NCBI GenBank assembly: GCA_014607495.2
Contig: CP053168.1
Span: 1,860,001 to 1,924,000 of the forward strand
Length of the DNA: 64,000 bases
Reading direction: 5' to 3'
Origin: Carposina sasakii
Taxonomy: Eukaryota > Arthropoda > Insecta > Lepidoptera > Carposinidae
The notes below the pieces were generated by a model. The model was not told the DNA's origin. It saw nothing but the letters and a program-made list of their open reading frames with translations, and made no database searches. Shown here piece by piece: positions 12,454 to 22,703 of the stretch. The first letter of the stretch is position 1, and every line of letters starts with the position of its first letter. Made by a program: the position numbers and the translations under genes.

Positions 12454-12804
12454 CTATTGAGGGATCGCCCACCACCGGGCCCTATGCCCTCCGCTGATCC
12501 TCGGATCTACAGATTCATGATCACGAATACTGACACTATAGTCGCAACGAGAAGCCAGATCCAAGCACCTAGCATGCAACCATAAATACAATACATAGCT
12601 GCTAATCCGAAAACCAATTAAAATTTTAATCGTCATATGCCTCGCCAACACCCGTGGCATCATCAGGATTAGTTTTCCATGTTAGTTCTATCTACCGAAC
12701 TCTCGTTCGTTGCGACTATAGTGTCTCGTGTTCGTGATCATGAGTCGGCAGATCCGAGGGTCAGCGGAGGGTATAGGGCCCGGTGGTGGGCGATCCCTCA
12801 ATAG
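12454..12804. mobile_element. Long-TIR element (CCCACCACCGGGCCC arms), copy 1
   Basis: Arms of about 75 bp: CTATTGAGGGATCGCCCACC on the left mirrors GGTGGGCGATCCCTCAATAG on the right, continuing inward through GGATCT/AGATCC and TGATCACGAA. The core carries GCATCATCAGGATT. It shares core and inner arms with 29671-30004. Confidence 0.75.
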
Positions 12805-13297
12805 AGATTTGAACTTCCGAATAGTAACGCCTGATACAATTCAATATTTAAACTGTGTATATCTTGCTTGTTTTTTATTAGTAAGGCAAAAGTTCGTACT
12901 CTACGCGCGTAGTATGAGGAATCAGAACCGTAGCACGTTCGTAGAAAATGCTACGAGAGTGCTACGAATATATTAAATAAAAAACAAAATTGTATTTTAA
13001 AGCTGCTAAAATTAAACTTTGACCAAGTCACAGTCCATAATATCATATTACAGCTAGACGTAGTAATTTAAGCTTATTTAATTTACGCTGGGGTTAAATT
13101 TTAAATAGCATTTGTAGGTTTAACATAAATGTTTCTTTTTAATATTACAGAATCGAATTCCAGAATTACAATTTACACTTTTTTATTTATTTAAAGTCGC
13201 AAACAATGCAATCTAACTTCCCTGTAACTCAGCCGAGGAATGCTATGTAATGGCAAATATACATCTGCAAAACATACAGCCAAACTTTTCGTTCTTA
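12805..13297. other. Unassigned stretch
   Basis: AT-rich; no gene or known family seen. Confidence 0.4.
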
Positions 13298-14385
13298 TAC
13301 AGGGTGTAACAAAAGGGTATTAAGCGAAAAGCTATGTAAATAGCCCACTAAAAGAAACCTACCCTCAAAATTTCAGAATTGAAATCACATGTTTATTTTT
13401 AGGGTTCCGTACCTCAAAAGGAAAAAACGGAACCCTTATAGGATCACTTTGTTGTCCGTCTGTCCGTCCGTCCGTCTGTCAAGACCCTTTTTCTCAGGAA
13501 CGCGTGGAGGTATGAAGCTGAAATTTATATCAATTACTCAGGTCTACTGTCCCTTGAAGCTGTGAAAAAATCAAACTTCTAAGCCAACGCAATCAAAAGA
13601 TACAGCCGTTTATGCCGCAAATTTTCGACACTTGCAAGGGAATCAAAACCTACAGGGTGCTTCCCGTGAACTCAGAATCTTGAAATTTGGTACGAAGCAA
13701 CGTCTTATAGCATAGATAAAGGAAAAATTACGAAAACCATAAATTTTTAGTTACATCACATAATATATTTTTTTTTAATAATTTTAAACTTACTACCCAT
13801 TTCCTCATAAACGCGTAGAGGTATTAAATTGAAATTCATACCAAATACTCAGGTCTATAATACCTTTAAGCTGTAGCAAAATCAAACTTCTATGTCAACG
13901 CAATCAAAAGAAACAGCAATTTAAGCTGCATATTTTGAAACTCGCAAGTACTCGCAAGGGAATCAAAACCTAAAGGGTACTTCCAGTCGACCTAGAATCT
14001 TGAAATTTGGCATGAAGCAACGTTTTATAGCACACATAAAGGAAAAATTCCGAAAACCTTAAATTTTTAGTTACATTACAAAATATATATTTTTTAATAA
14101 ATATAAACTTATTACTTTTTTCCTCATGAACGCGTAGACTCGATTGTCGTAATGAACGAACTTTGTAAACCTTGCAGGTTTGTACGGAACCCTCGGTGCG
14201 CGAGTCCGACTCGCACTTGGCCGGTTTTTTCTAGATAGTATGGATAATTCCTACACAACTCTATGTTCCTACAATCTTAAAAAATAAACATGTGATTTCG
14301 AGTCTCATATTTTGGAAATAGGTTCTCTATAGTGGACAATTTACATAGCTTATCGCTTAACATACCCCTTTTGTTACATCATGTA
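13298..14385 (+). mobile_element. TG-B MITE interrupted by a large insertion
   Basis: The left half is 13298-13400 (TACAGGGTGTAACAAAAGGG to GAAATCACATGTTTATTTTT). The right half is 14231-14385 (CTAGATAGTATGGATAATTC to CTTTTGTTACATC, worn terminus). The pieces abut in the uninterrupted copy at 38192. Confidence 0.75.
13401..14230 (+). mobile_element. AGGGTTCCGTA element with internal ~311-bp tandem units
   Basis: Begins AGGGTTCCGTACCTCAAAAG, has a (TCCG)n tract, and ends GTGCGCGAGTCCGACTCGCA then CTTGGCCGGTTTTTT. This is a very common lepidopteran interspersed element type. Inside, a unit starting at CTCAGGAACGCGTGGAGGTA (about 13493) recurs at about 13802 and again, truncated, at about 14121. 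Each has TACTCAGGTCTA, CGCAATCAAAAGA and CTTGAAATTTGG landmarks. Confidence 0.75.
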
Positions 14386-14539
14386 TATAGTTATTTGACC
14401 CCACTGAATCAAATGAATCAAAATCCGTTGCGTAGTTAAAAAGACTTATATATGGAGAGGCAGACAAAGGGAAGCAACTTTGTTTCATACTATGTTATGA
14501 TCACATGTAAAAAATAATAACTTGTGATATTTTTATTAT

Positions 14540-14720
14540 ATTATTTATTATACAGCGCCTCCCGTACTGACAACATAGTCCGAAAATCACACTGCGGTCA
14601 CCAACCCGCCTGCCCAGTGTGGTGACTATGGGCAAAACCCCCCTGTGGCAGTAGCCTTTTGGCATGTCCTGGGGGAGGCCTACGTCCAGCAGTGGACTAC
14701 AATAGGCTGAAGAAGAAGAA
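14540..14720 (+). repeat. SINE-4, 5'-truncated
   Basis: Runs from CAGCGCCTCCCGTACTGACA to CAATAGGCTGAAGAAGAAGA. GATATTTTTATTAT directly flanks it at 14526-14539 and 14721-14734, a 14-bp target duplication. Confidence 0.8.
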
Positions 14721-14735
14721 GATATTTTTATTATC

Positions 14736-15100
14736 TTAATATATATAAATCTTAATATATATAAATCTCCTGTCACGATGTTTGTCCGCGATGGACTCCT
14801 AAACTACTTAACCGATTTTAAATTAAATTGGCACACCGTGAGCAGTCTGGTCCAACTTGAGAGATAGGATAGCTTAGATCTTTAATTATAGTCGCAATTT
14901 TATTTTATTGCAAATTATTTGTCTATAATTAATTGACAGTCACAATTATCTGTTAACTCAAAAGATTCTAATAGATGTCGATACTTTTCGACTGGATTGA
15001 GTAAGTAATCAATAGATGGCACTGCTATGGTAAACCGACAAACGTGTCATATAAGCTACAATTCAATTTCCACGCGGACGAAGTCGCGGGCGTCCACTAG
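14736..15100 (+). mobile_element. Helitron-like element, different 5' type
   Basis: Starts with TATATATAAATCTCCTGTCA and CTAAACTACTTAACCGATTT, and ends with the standard CGCGGACGAAGTCGCGGGCG, TCCACTAG. It shares only the 3' end with the other Hel pieces. Confidence 0.55.
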
Positions 15101-15119
15101 TTAAACTTTAAATTAAACT

Positions 15120-15250
15120 TTAAAAATCTCTCAGATGATGTGCTAGCAACTTGTTACTGATAATTTACATCTCTCTCTCTACTCTATTTCGGAAACACAG
15201 CCATGTGTTGTGTATGCGTACACGCACATATAGTATGTTACAGAGGCGGC
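15120..15250 (-). repeat. U repeat fragment
   Basis: GCTAGCAACTTGTTACTGAT, CTATTTCGGAAACACAGCCA. A (TA)n microsatellite follows at about 15367-15392. Confidence 0.5.
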
Positions 15251-15699
15251 TCGTGATATTTTTCGATGGGGGTTCACGAAATTATTTATAACACACCTAT
15301 CGCTTAGATTTGAAAACCCGCGGAATAGATTTACTTTTCTTAGTAAGTACCTAGTAAGAAAAGTAAAAATATATATATATATATATATATAGTGTACGTT
15401 AAATTAAAAATTATTTCATTTTTAACACAAAATGTCGCGTACATACAATTTTTAATATTTTTGCGAATTAACTGAAAAAGCCGACTCGTTTGTAACATAG
15501 AACACTAATTATACTCTCTAGAAGTTCTCTATTATATATTGTAGTACAGACTATTTATGTAATTAATAACTTATTTCCCCAGGGGTCAAGCTACGGCTCT
15601 GCCACATTTCCTTCGTCTAATTTTATATTCATATTCATATATATATATACATACATATATAAATAACACAATTAAAATAAATATTGTACAAAGGCGATT

Positions 15700-15990
15700 T
15701 TACTTATAAATATGTTCTATATAATGTACAGATACCTCTGCCCGGCTCTAGGGGTAGAATTAGAGGCTCTACCCGAGGGTGTAGGCACTTTGACGAACCA
15801 AGAAACTTTTTTTTTACAAATTGAGTGGGGGTGGTTAAACGGGACATTGTAATGTACATGGTGCCGCTTCTAAACAATTTTGAGGGTATAGTTGAGATGT
15901 ACAAGTTCGGTTAGTAGTGGCAGGTGGTCAGCCCATCGCCTACAAAACACCAAAACCCTCTTGTCCCTCTACTGACTTGTACAGTATGCC
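15700..15990 (+). repeat. Interspersed repeat (GGTCAGCCCATCGCC type)
   Basis: Shares GGTTAGTAGTGGCAGGTGGT and ACAATTTTGAGGGTATAGTT with the reverse-strand copy at 48725-48880. No tail or TIR visible. Confidence 0.6.
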
Positions 15991-16026
15991 CGGGAAGAGA
16001 ATAATAAATTTATTAATCTAATCTAA

Positions 16027-16210
16027 ACATATAATAAAAAGCTAATCTCAGAAACAGCTGAACCGATTTCGATGCAGTTTTCAGAAATATGACAGATCCC
16101 ACTTAATATATAGGCTACTTTTTATCCCGGGGAATGTTTTTATCCCAGATAATTTTGACATTTTGATTTATCTGTAGTCTACGCGGACGGAGTCGCGGGC
16201 GTCCACTATT
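16027..16210 (+). mobile_element. Helitron-like element, internally deleted
   Basis: ACATATAATAAAAAGCTAAT joins straight to TCAGAAACAGCTGAACCGAT, missing about 130 bp present at 11858-12189. The 3' hairpin is intact and it ends CCACTA. Confidence 0.6.
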
Positions 16211-16254
16211 TAAATAATATATTCGTGAATACATAAATAATTATACATACGTGT

Positions 16255-16390
16255 GTATATTCTAAGAAATGGGGTAGCCAGAACTGCAAGATCACGAATA
16301 AAATCCTGCAGCCGCGTAAAGATGTAACATAAGAAGGACCTGCAGTTGTGACTACCCCATTTCGTGATCACAGCCGTGTCTCTATGTCTT
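16255..16390. repeat. Two U-repeat ends in inverted arrangement
   Basis: AAATGGGGTAGCCAGAACTG is followed about 65 bases later by its inverse, GTGACTACCCCATTTCGTGA. Confidence 0.5.
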
Positions 16391-16649
16391 CAGTGTACCT
16401 ATACGAAAAGTATACAATATTGCGCTCATAATTTTTCATATAGAAACAAAACCTGCAACGGGGTCAAGTGCCTGCGATACTGTCCGGGTACTTTACTACC
16501 CTATACAACATTGTATAAAAACTTACAGTAGAATATTCTAGTTAAGGAAACTGTATTTCCATAGTTTTACCCGTCTGCGCCAGAAGGACGGTTATGTTTC
16601 TCGAGGGTGTTGTGTGTACGTATGTATGATGCCCTAGACTTAGAGCTTA

Positions 16650-16918
16650 ACGGTGATAGCCCAATGGTTAAGACGTGCGCCTTTCAGTCGGGAGGCGTGA
16701 GTTCGATACCAGTCACGGGCCTGTACCACTGAATTTATTTCATGCACGGATTTTTCAAAAAATTGTCACTTAGCTATACCCGAGAAGGGTTGGCGTCAGG
16801 CAGGCAGCCGGCCGTAAAAACAAATGCCGAAACTTTGGCAATGTAAGTTTCGAAAGAAGCCATGTTGCGCCGACACCATAAATAAAGGGATGAGGGCAGG
16901 AAGATGATGATGATGCCC
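16650..16918 (+). repeat. SINE-2 (tRNA-like), variant tail
   Basis: Box A-like TGATAGCCCAATGGTTAAG and box B-like GAGTTCGATACC sit about 45 bases apart, then CTGTACCACTGAATTTATTT. The tail differs from the 46092 copy: AGAAGGGTTGGCGTCAGGCA and a closing GATGATGATG run. Confidence 0.7.
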
Positions 16919-17160
16919 TAGACTTAGAGCCTCAACGGCTTATCGCATTTGAGCTCATAGTGTATGATGCGTGTTAGTCATGAAAGTGACACTAGGTAAA
17001 ATTTTTTTAACCGTCGAGTATCTTCATTAAGTAATTTATTTACGAAGTCGTGGGCTGCTAGTATTCTATAGGCATTACTAATAAAAAGCTTCAAATTATA
17101 AGATATACATATACTGTTTAATTTGACAGATATTCCATTCCATTATATAGATATTAAAGC

Positions 17161-17356
17161 GATTAAGGGTTTCCGGGAGGTGGACAGCAGCGCCTCCCGT
17201 ACTGACAACATAGTCCGAAAATCACACTGCGGTCACCAACCCGCCTGCCCAGCGTGGTGACTATGGGCAAAACCCCCTGTGGCAGTAGCCTTGTGGCGTG
17301 CGCTGTGGGAGGCCTACGTCCAGCAGTGGACTGCAATAGGCTGCAGAAGAAGAAGA
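17161..17356 (+). repeat. SINE-4, 5'-truncated
   Basis: Starts at GATTAAGGGTTTCCGGGAGG and ends GGCTGCAGAAGAAGAAGA. It keeps CCAGCGTGGTGACTATGGGC and GGCCTACGTCCAGCAGTGGA. Confidence 0.8.
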
Positions 17357-17769
17357 TATAGGTATATGGTAGAGCGCAACGTATATGTACATAGATGGTT
17401 ATACTCTTTTTTCTATACAACGTAACCTCTACTCTACCAACTCTCCCATTCAGCAGAACCATATTTTTAATTGAATCCAGTCGCATTGTATCCGAGAGGT
17501 TTTTTGTCCTCTCGGCCCGCTACCGTAATATTGTGCGACTGTTTTCTTTGGATATTTCCTAAGTTATCACTTATATGTGTATATGTTGTTCTTCGACTAT
17601 TCGTGGTATTTATAAATTGCAAAGTTGAAAAAAATTAAGCTAGTTTGGATGTGGATTAGGTTATTCATTCGTAATCATTTTCGTATACACAAAGTAAATA
17701 AACTAATTAATACTTTATACAGTATGGGAATATTTTATTTAAATAATATTAAATTTTTATTTAAATTAG

Positions 17770-17977
17770 ATTTATAAAATTATTAATAAAGAAATGGAAA
17801 AAATTCCTCACCCGGGTGGGAATCGAACCCACGACCTCTGCATTCCGCGCGCCAGCGCTCTCACCACTGAGCCACCGGGTCAATTAATCGGATGACGAAT
17901 TTTACCATCTCTTTTCTAAATTACATATTGGCAACGTTATTTTTCATCCCGATAGCTATACACTAGCCAAATCTCGG
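17770..17977 (-). repeat. SINE-1 (tRNA-like)
   Basis: On the minus strand: leader CTAGTGTATAGCTATCGGGA, box A-like GTGGCTCAGTGGTGAGAGCG, box B-like GTGGGTTCGATTCCC, then the TTTATTAATAATTTTATAA tail. No acceptor stem or CCA logic, so it is not a functional tRNA. A fragment of the same family (GGAGAAGTGTTTTTT, TTATCTTAGTCAAGATATTA) lies at 18555-18620. Confidence 0.75.
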
Positions 17978-18044
17978 CAAACAAAGCTGAATCCCTCAGC
18001 ACAATGTTTAAAGATGAAACGATCAACCATATCAAAGCAAAATT

Positions 18045-18546
18045 AGGGTGCAGTATAATAATGCATACCGCATTCTAATGAGATTGTCAAGATATTGCAG
18101 TGCGTCAGGCATGTTTGCGGAGGTCAGAGTGCCTGATTTCTTTGCAGTAATAAGATCAAGGGTTGCCTTATTTTGGAGCAAGCTCCGTGCCTCCAACAAT
18201 GAGATCCTCCGTAGCTTTTCTGAGCGCCTGGATGCTCCAATTTTTAGATATTGGCTATCCGTGCATCGCGATGCAAATAGAAAATAGTGCTAGGATATGG
18301 GTGTGTAGTATGTGTGCGCGTGAGTGTGTGTGTGTAGATGTCTGTAAGTAAGCATGTACCTATACATGATCATTATGTGACTGTAGTTACCTAGGTCCTA
18401 GATGATTGGTTGGAGACTGTATAGTAACTGTAGTATACTATACTTAAGTATTTTTATTGTTATACTCACCTAAGACTACCTAGGTACTTGAATTTTAACA
18501 TTATGGGTGCTTACCTGAAATAAACGAATTATTATTATTATTATTA
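18045..18546 (+). pseudogene. 5'-truncated LINE, C-terminal reverse transcriptase plus 3' UTR
   Basis: The frame from 18048 reads 'QYNNAYRILMRLSRYCSASG', then 'FFAVIRSRVA' and 'SFSERLDAPIFRYWLSVH', ending at a stop at 18287. This is the conserved C-terminal tail of a large insect non-LTR retrotransposon family; the piece at 8261-8753 encodes the same tail. The 3' UTR runs to an AATAAA-like signal and a (TTA)n tail at 18526-18546. The 5' truncation at about 18045 is normal for LINE copies. It is not a host gene. Confidence 0.72.
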
Positions 18547-18620
18547 TATCCTAACGGATTATATTAATGGAGAAGTGTTTTTTTTTTTATAAATTTATCT
18601 TAGTCAAGATATTATATATT

Positions 18621-19267
18621 TTAAAATTACTTAATTTTAGTTATATCTTAAACTGTGACCACGAGACTCAAATCGCGTGAATTACTAGTGTAATTCAGTT
18701 ATATAGCTTATAATATTCAGAATAATACATATACTTTTATTTTGGATTTCACAAAGTTGTGGTTATAAAGCAGGTACGAGGAATTCGAAAACTTTTTAGA
18801 CATAAATTTTGCTTTTTTTATTTTTAGGACTATCAAAATTATGCAGGAGATACAGATACGAAATAAATAAGCTCTCTGGATATTTATATTGTCATCGGCT
18901 GTATTTTATAATCATAAAGTTAGAAATGCTAAACTCTTAATACTCATCCCGAAAACAAATCAATGTTTAAAACAAAATTAACATATTCTTACCAAACTTA
19001 ACGCAAATTCGCTTAAAGTATATTTTTATAGCGTCTTAAGTGATTATAAAAACTTCGGAAACATCTGTTACGAAATCGTTTTAACTGAACTCGAAAGTTT
19101 CTCCCGCAAAGGTTATTGAATAAAACCGATGTAAATATTATATTTTCGGGCAAACTCGGGGATGATTGAGCTGGTAACTTTTCGCGACATACTTCGCGAA
19201 GTTACCCGACTAGACTACACGACGCAATTTGCATTATCTAAACAGAAAGTTAATAAAACTGCTATAC
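18621..19267. other. Intron following the proline-rich exon
   Basis: Begins at the GTATAG donor at 19267 and is AT-rich; nothing else is seen before the LINE fragment. Confidence 0.5.
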
Positions 19268-20065
19268 CTGTGAAAATCGTTCCTGGGCATCCAAGATCTC
19301 TATAAACAAAGACAACTTGTGATCCATGATGGGAAATCCGTTGCGAGGCTGCGCCAATAGATGCATGACGGCCTCTCGGACCGCGGCTGGCGTGCTGGGC
19401 GTCATGGGCGTCCCCGCCATCGGGTACGGGCCTACCAGACCTGATAACCCGTGGAAGGTCGCCGAGGTCTTCGGCGGGTTGCTCGCCCCGCCTCCCGGCA
19501 ACGACAGTCGCCTGGACGTCGACGGAGGCACTGCACCGTAACCGTTCGTCATAATCGCGGGTCTTTGTAACTGGTAGTCACTTCGCGAGGACGGTAGGGA
19601 AAAGTTGGCGCGGGGCAATGTGGACATGCAGTTGGGGACGGGTCGTGGGCGCCGCGGCACGGGCGCCAACAGCGGCACCGGCGTCCACTCATCATCGATG
19701 GAGCCTATAGAATGCGGCCGCCGAGTTAAGTGATTCACACTGTTTAATGTTCGAGGGGATATCACGCTTTGTGGCCGTCGTGGGCGACGTAACGTGTCGG
19801 TTTGTATAGGATTAGGAGGTGTGTATGGAGCGAAGCCGCCGAAATCGTCTTGCAGCGGCGATGGACCGAGTTTCGTCGGCTCGGGCGCCGGCGGCGGCGG
19901 GTCATCCCAGCGCGGGTAGGCTAGGCTGAGCGAGTCGGGCTTGCGGGGCGGCGCGGGCCGAGGCCGGACCGCCCCCTCGGTCATGGCGGACGGCGCCGGC
20001 AGCGTGTCACATGGCGCACGACCGTCTCGCGCGGCGTCCGCCGGTCGACTGAGGCCTGCATGCAT
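19268..20065 (-). CDS. Dys: Probable alternative first exon of a short dystrophin isoform (proline-rich N-terminus)
   Basis: A 266-codon open exon on the dystrophin strand, in the intron after exon C. It starts at ATG 20065-20063 (G at -3); an in-frame TGA at 20116-20114 closes the frame upstream and I see no convincing acceptor between them. A second ATG at codon 28 also has G at -3. It ends TCACAG|GTATAG, phase 0, the same phase as exon C. The protein is rich in proline, serine and arginine. It has an SH3-ligand-like 'RPAPPRKP' (residues 36-43), 'PPPPAPEP' (56-63), and repeated basophilic-kinase motifs RRPQS (96-100), RRPHS (115-119) and RRLS (185-188). Residues about 225-266 turn into an amphipathic, helix-like tail ending 'EILDAQERFSQ'. 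Insect Dys is known to make short isoforms from internal promoters with unique first exons; assigning this exon to Dys rests on strand, position and phase, not on a recognised match. It could instead be a separate intronic gene. Confidence 0.62.
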
Positions 20066-20260
20066 CCCTCCCGCTCTGCATCGACGTACCGTGTTTTGGT
20101 TTTTCAGGATTTTTCAGGATTTTCACGTGCTTACAGCGCTTTAATGTCGCTAAACTGCGCCGCTTGAATACGCGCAGATAAAGTTGGAAAACAATAAAGT
20201 TCGCTGAAAAATAAGCCGAAGGTTGTCGCAACATGCATATCTAGATTCGGTTATTTTTAT
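20066..20260 (-). promoter_or_regulatory. Candidate 5' UTR and promoter of the internal isoform
   Basis: The stretch directly upstream of the proline-rich first exon has stops in its reading frame and lacks any repeat family seen elsewhere in the window, so it is the natural place for a leader and start site. A CTTATTTTTCAG near 20206-20217 could alternatively be an acceptor joining a separate non-coding leader exon. No clear TATA or initiator can be assigned. Confidence 0.35.
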
Positions 20261-20914
20261 TTGGGTTGCATTTGAAATTGAGCCAAGTGCAACAAGTTTT
20301 TTCATTTTATTTCGTAAGAAAGCGGCAAACAAGCGGAAGTTCCGTGTCTTCGGCGCCGATACGACAATATCTTACAGGAATATTAAATGGAAAAGAGAAC
20401 GACTTTTCATAAGAATTTACGTGAAAAGAAAGATTTTTACGTGGAAGGTTTTATACCTGTAATATTTTTTCTTCAACTTGCATCTTTTACAAATTGCATG
20501 TTCAATGCTAATAAACTTCCTCTCATATTTATTTTCCAAGAAAAACTCAGCATAATAAAACTCCCGCTTCAGATACTCCAATAAAATAAAAATATATCCA
20601 GCCAAAAAAGGGGAAGGTCCACAAAAACCATCCGTGATCGTGAGAGAAGGGTCCGATCCTGCACTACCTCGGGGGTCTACCAGCCCGTCGACATTTATCG
20701 AACAGTAGTAAATCAACATTTACGGCCGCGCTACAGCTGTGCTGCGCCGTTAAAAATATTAAATTTAAGTGCACTGCACACATATTTTAGCTTTAGGTCA
20801 AGTAGGGGAAAAACTACGAAGTATTTATTAATATTATAGGTACAATTACATTATTTAACTCTCTATCAACACAAGACTATGTAAATATTATAAGTAGATA
20901 TAGACATTTAGATA
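20261..20914. other. Sequence upstream of the internal isoform
   Basis: No repeat family recognised. A GC-richer block at 20590-20760 (GGTCTACCAGCCCGTCGACA, ACGGCCGCGCTACAGC) could be part of a promoter or leader, but there is no direct support. Confidence 0.35.
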
Positions 20915-21110
20915 CGACAATGTTCCCGAAATAGGGAAGCCATAACTGCAGGATCATAGCGGGGGACTGATATCAAAGATCAGTGACATGTTGTCAACCT
21001 ATCACCTGAGAGTTCCTCAGTCGACTCATACGACATGCACGGAAGGAGAAGCAGCTGATGTATTCTAGTGAAGCCTCGCATCAGCACGGAATTTCACTTA
21101 GTAGAGTTGT
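20915..21110 (+). repeat. U repeat, one of the longest copies
   Basis: From TGTTCCCGAAATAGGGAAGC through GCAGGATCATAGCGGG, CAGTGACATGTTGTCAACC and CGACATGCACGGAAGG to GAAGCCTCGCATCAGCAC. It defines both outer ends of the element. Confidence 0.75.
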
Positions 21111-22700
21111 TTTATAATTACGAATATTTTTTACTAACTTTTCGGTTTTTCTCTTCATATAAATACACACAGTAGCCTACCTTTGATTTCTGTTCCTGAT
21201 AATAACAGAAATCCTATACATATATCCAATTTAATTAGCTGATAGTAATAAATTCCAATATCCATCCAACCTTTTACGAAAAAGGTTTTATTTGCATGTG
21301 TACATAGTGCAGGGTTGTGTATAGGTAGTGTTGTTCGCAATAGGGATGTGTTTCTCATTCGGACGTTTCCGCGCCTCCAGTCACGCGGAATGAGCTTTAG
21401 TGATGTGCATTAATAGGTTATCGATGTCGACTGTTGAAGTAGAATAGCTTTTCATCTTAAAATTTTAAGGTATATATGGTAGCAATATTGAAATAAGGCA
21501 AATTGAGTAGAAATATATGAGTAAACAGCCCGCGACTTCGTCCTCATGGACTGAAGAATGTAACCTATGTTCTACTCGGTACTGGTTTGAGTAAAAAGTA
21601 TAGGTAAAAAAAAAACAAGCAAACAAGTACGTATGTTCTTATAAGGTGCTGACAAGGAAATATGAAACATCTGTCTCCTTTCACAGAGGAAATGAAACAA
21701 AGAAAGGGTGTACTGAATTGACTATAGAGAGGTGAGCTTAAAAGTGAGCTCTCTATTCTTCCTTATTTACTTGGAGTCAGAATAAAAGAAGTTGTATGCG
21801 TGACACAACTCCGTACTTGCAAAATAAATGCCAATATTCGTTTCCAGGTGCCCAAATAAAATATTTACCAAAAAAGTTTAAAAAATATCAGCAAAAGAAG
21901 TCTAACAAAAGACCTAGCTTAAGTTACCTTAAAAATAAATGATATATCAAGTAAGAAAACATACTCGAATTTCCCACAAAGTTCTCGAGAAATCTGGCGA
22001 AGTTCAGAATTATCAATAAACAAATGGACCTCCCTAAACAAACACGATCATCCCTACTCGGCCAAATTGATTTATTCTCGAAAACTGGGCTTTTCTCAGC
22101 TCTAATATATTAAGTATAGGGGTGTTCCTTAGCTTTTTCGTGCATTTGAGTATATTTGTGATAAAAAGTCGTGTGTAAACTATAAGTGCACTAAAATACG
22201 TCAGATGAATCTCTTTCCACGCATGTCATAAAAGTCGACTAAGACTTCTGGTCCGTTCCGTAAAAATGTTATAAGGGTAGTATTCTCATCCAGTTAACTA
22301 TCACAATAGGGTCGTTTACAGTTTTTTTATTTGTATTTATATCGAAAGATCATAAAATAACGCGTAACATTAGCGAAAGAACAACTTCGCTAGCGTGAAA
22401 ACTTTCCGGGATATAACGATTTCAAAATCACAATTTTAGACTTGCCAAAAAACGCTCCATACAAACGGCTACCACGACGTGACGTCACTCTTTAAGCAAC
22501 TTGTATGCGTATAAAAGAATTTTTGTTCTACAGCTATATACACTTATCTTTGAAGGCTCATTACTACCTCATTTGGTTTTACAGATAGGTATGATTTTTA
22601 TTATTTATTCTGATAAGAATAAGGTGTTATTAAGATTCAACCATAGGAAACTACCCCATTCTTCTATGTAATTTCTCCATGTCTGTTCCATTATAGTGAC
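21111..22700. other. Unassigned stretch
   Basis: Holds a Hel 3'-end remnant (CCCGCGACTTCGTCCTCATG, 21529-21550), a short U fragment at about 22190-22260, and nothing coding. Confidence 0.4.
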
Positions 22701-22703
22701 TTA

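Noticed and set aside
18500..18520. CAG|GTAAGC on the minus strand as a ratchet site
   Set aside because: It lies in the 3' UTR of a LINE fragment, so the match is repeat-borne and the pyrimidine tract is poor.
19326..19541. Plus-strand open frame of 71 codons
   Set aside because: Antisense shadow of the GC-rich proline exon.
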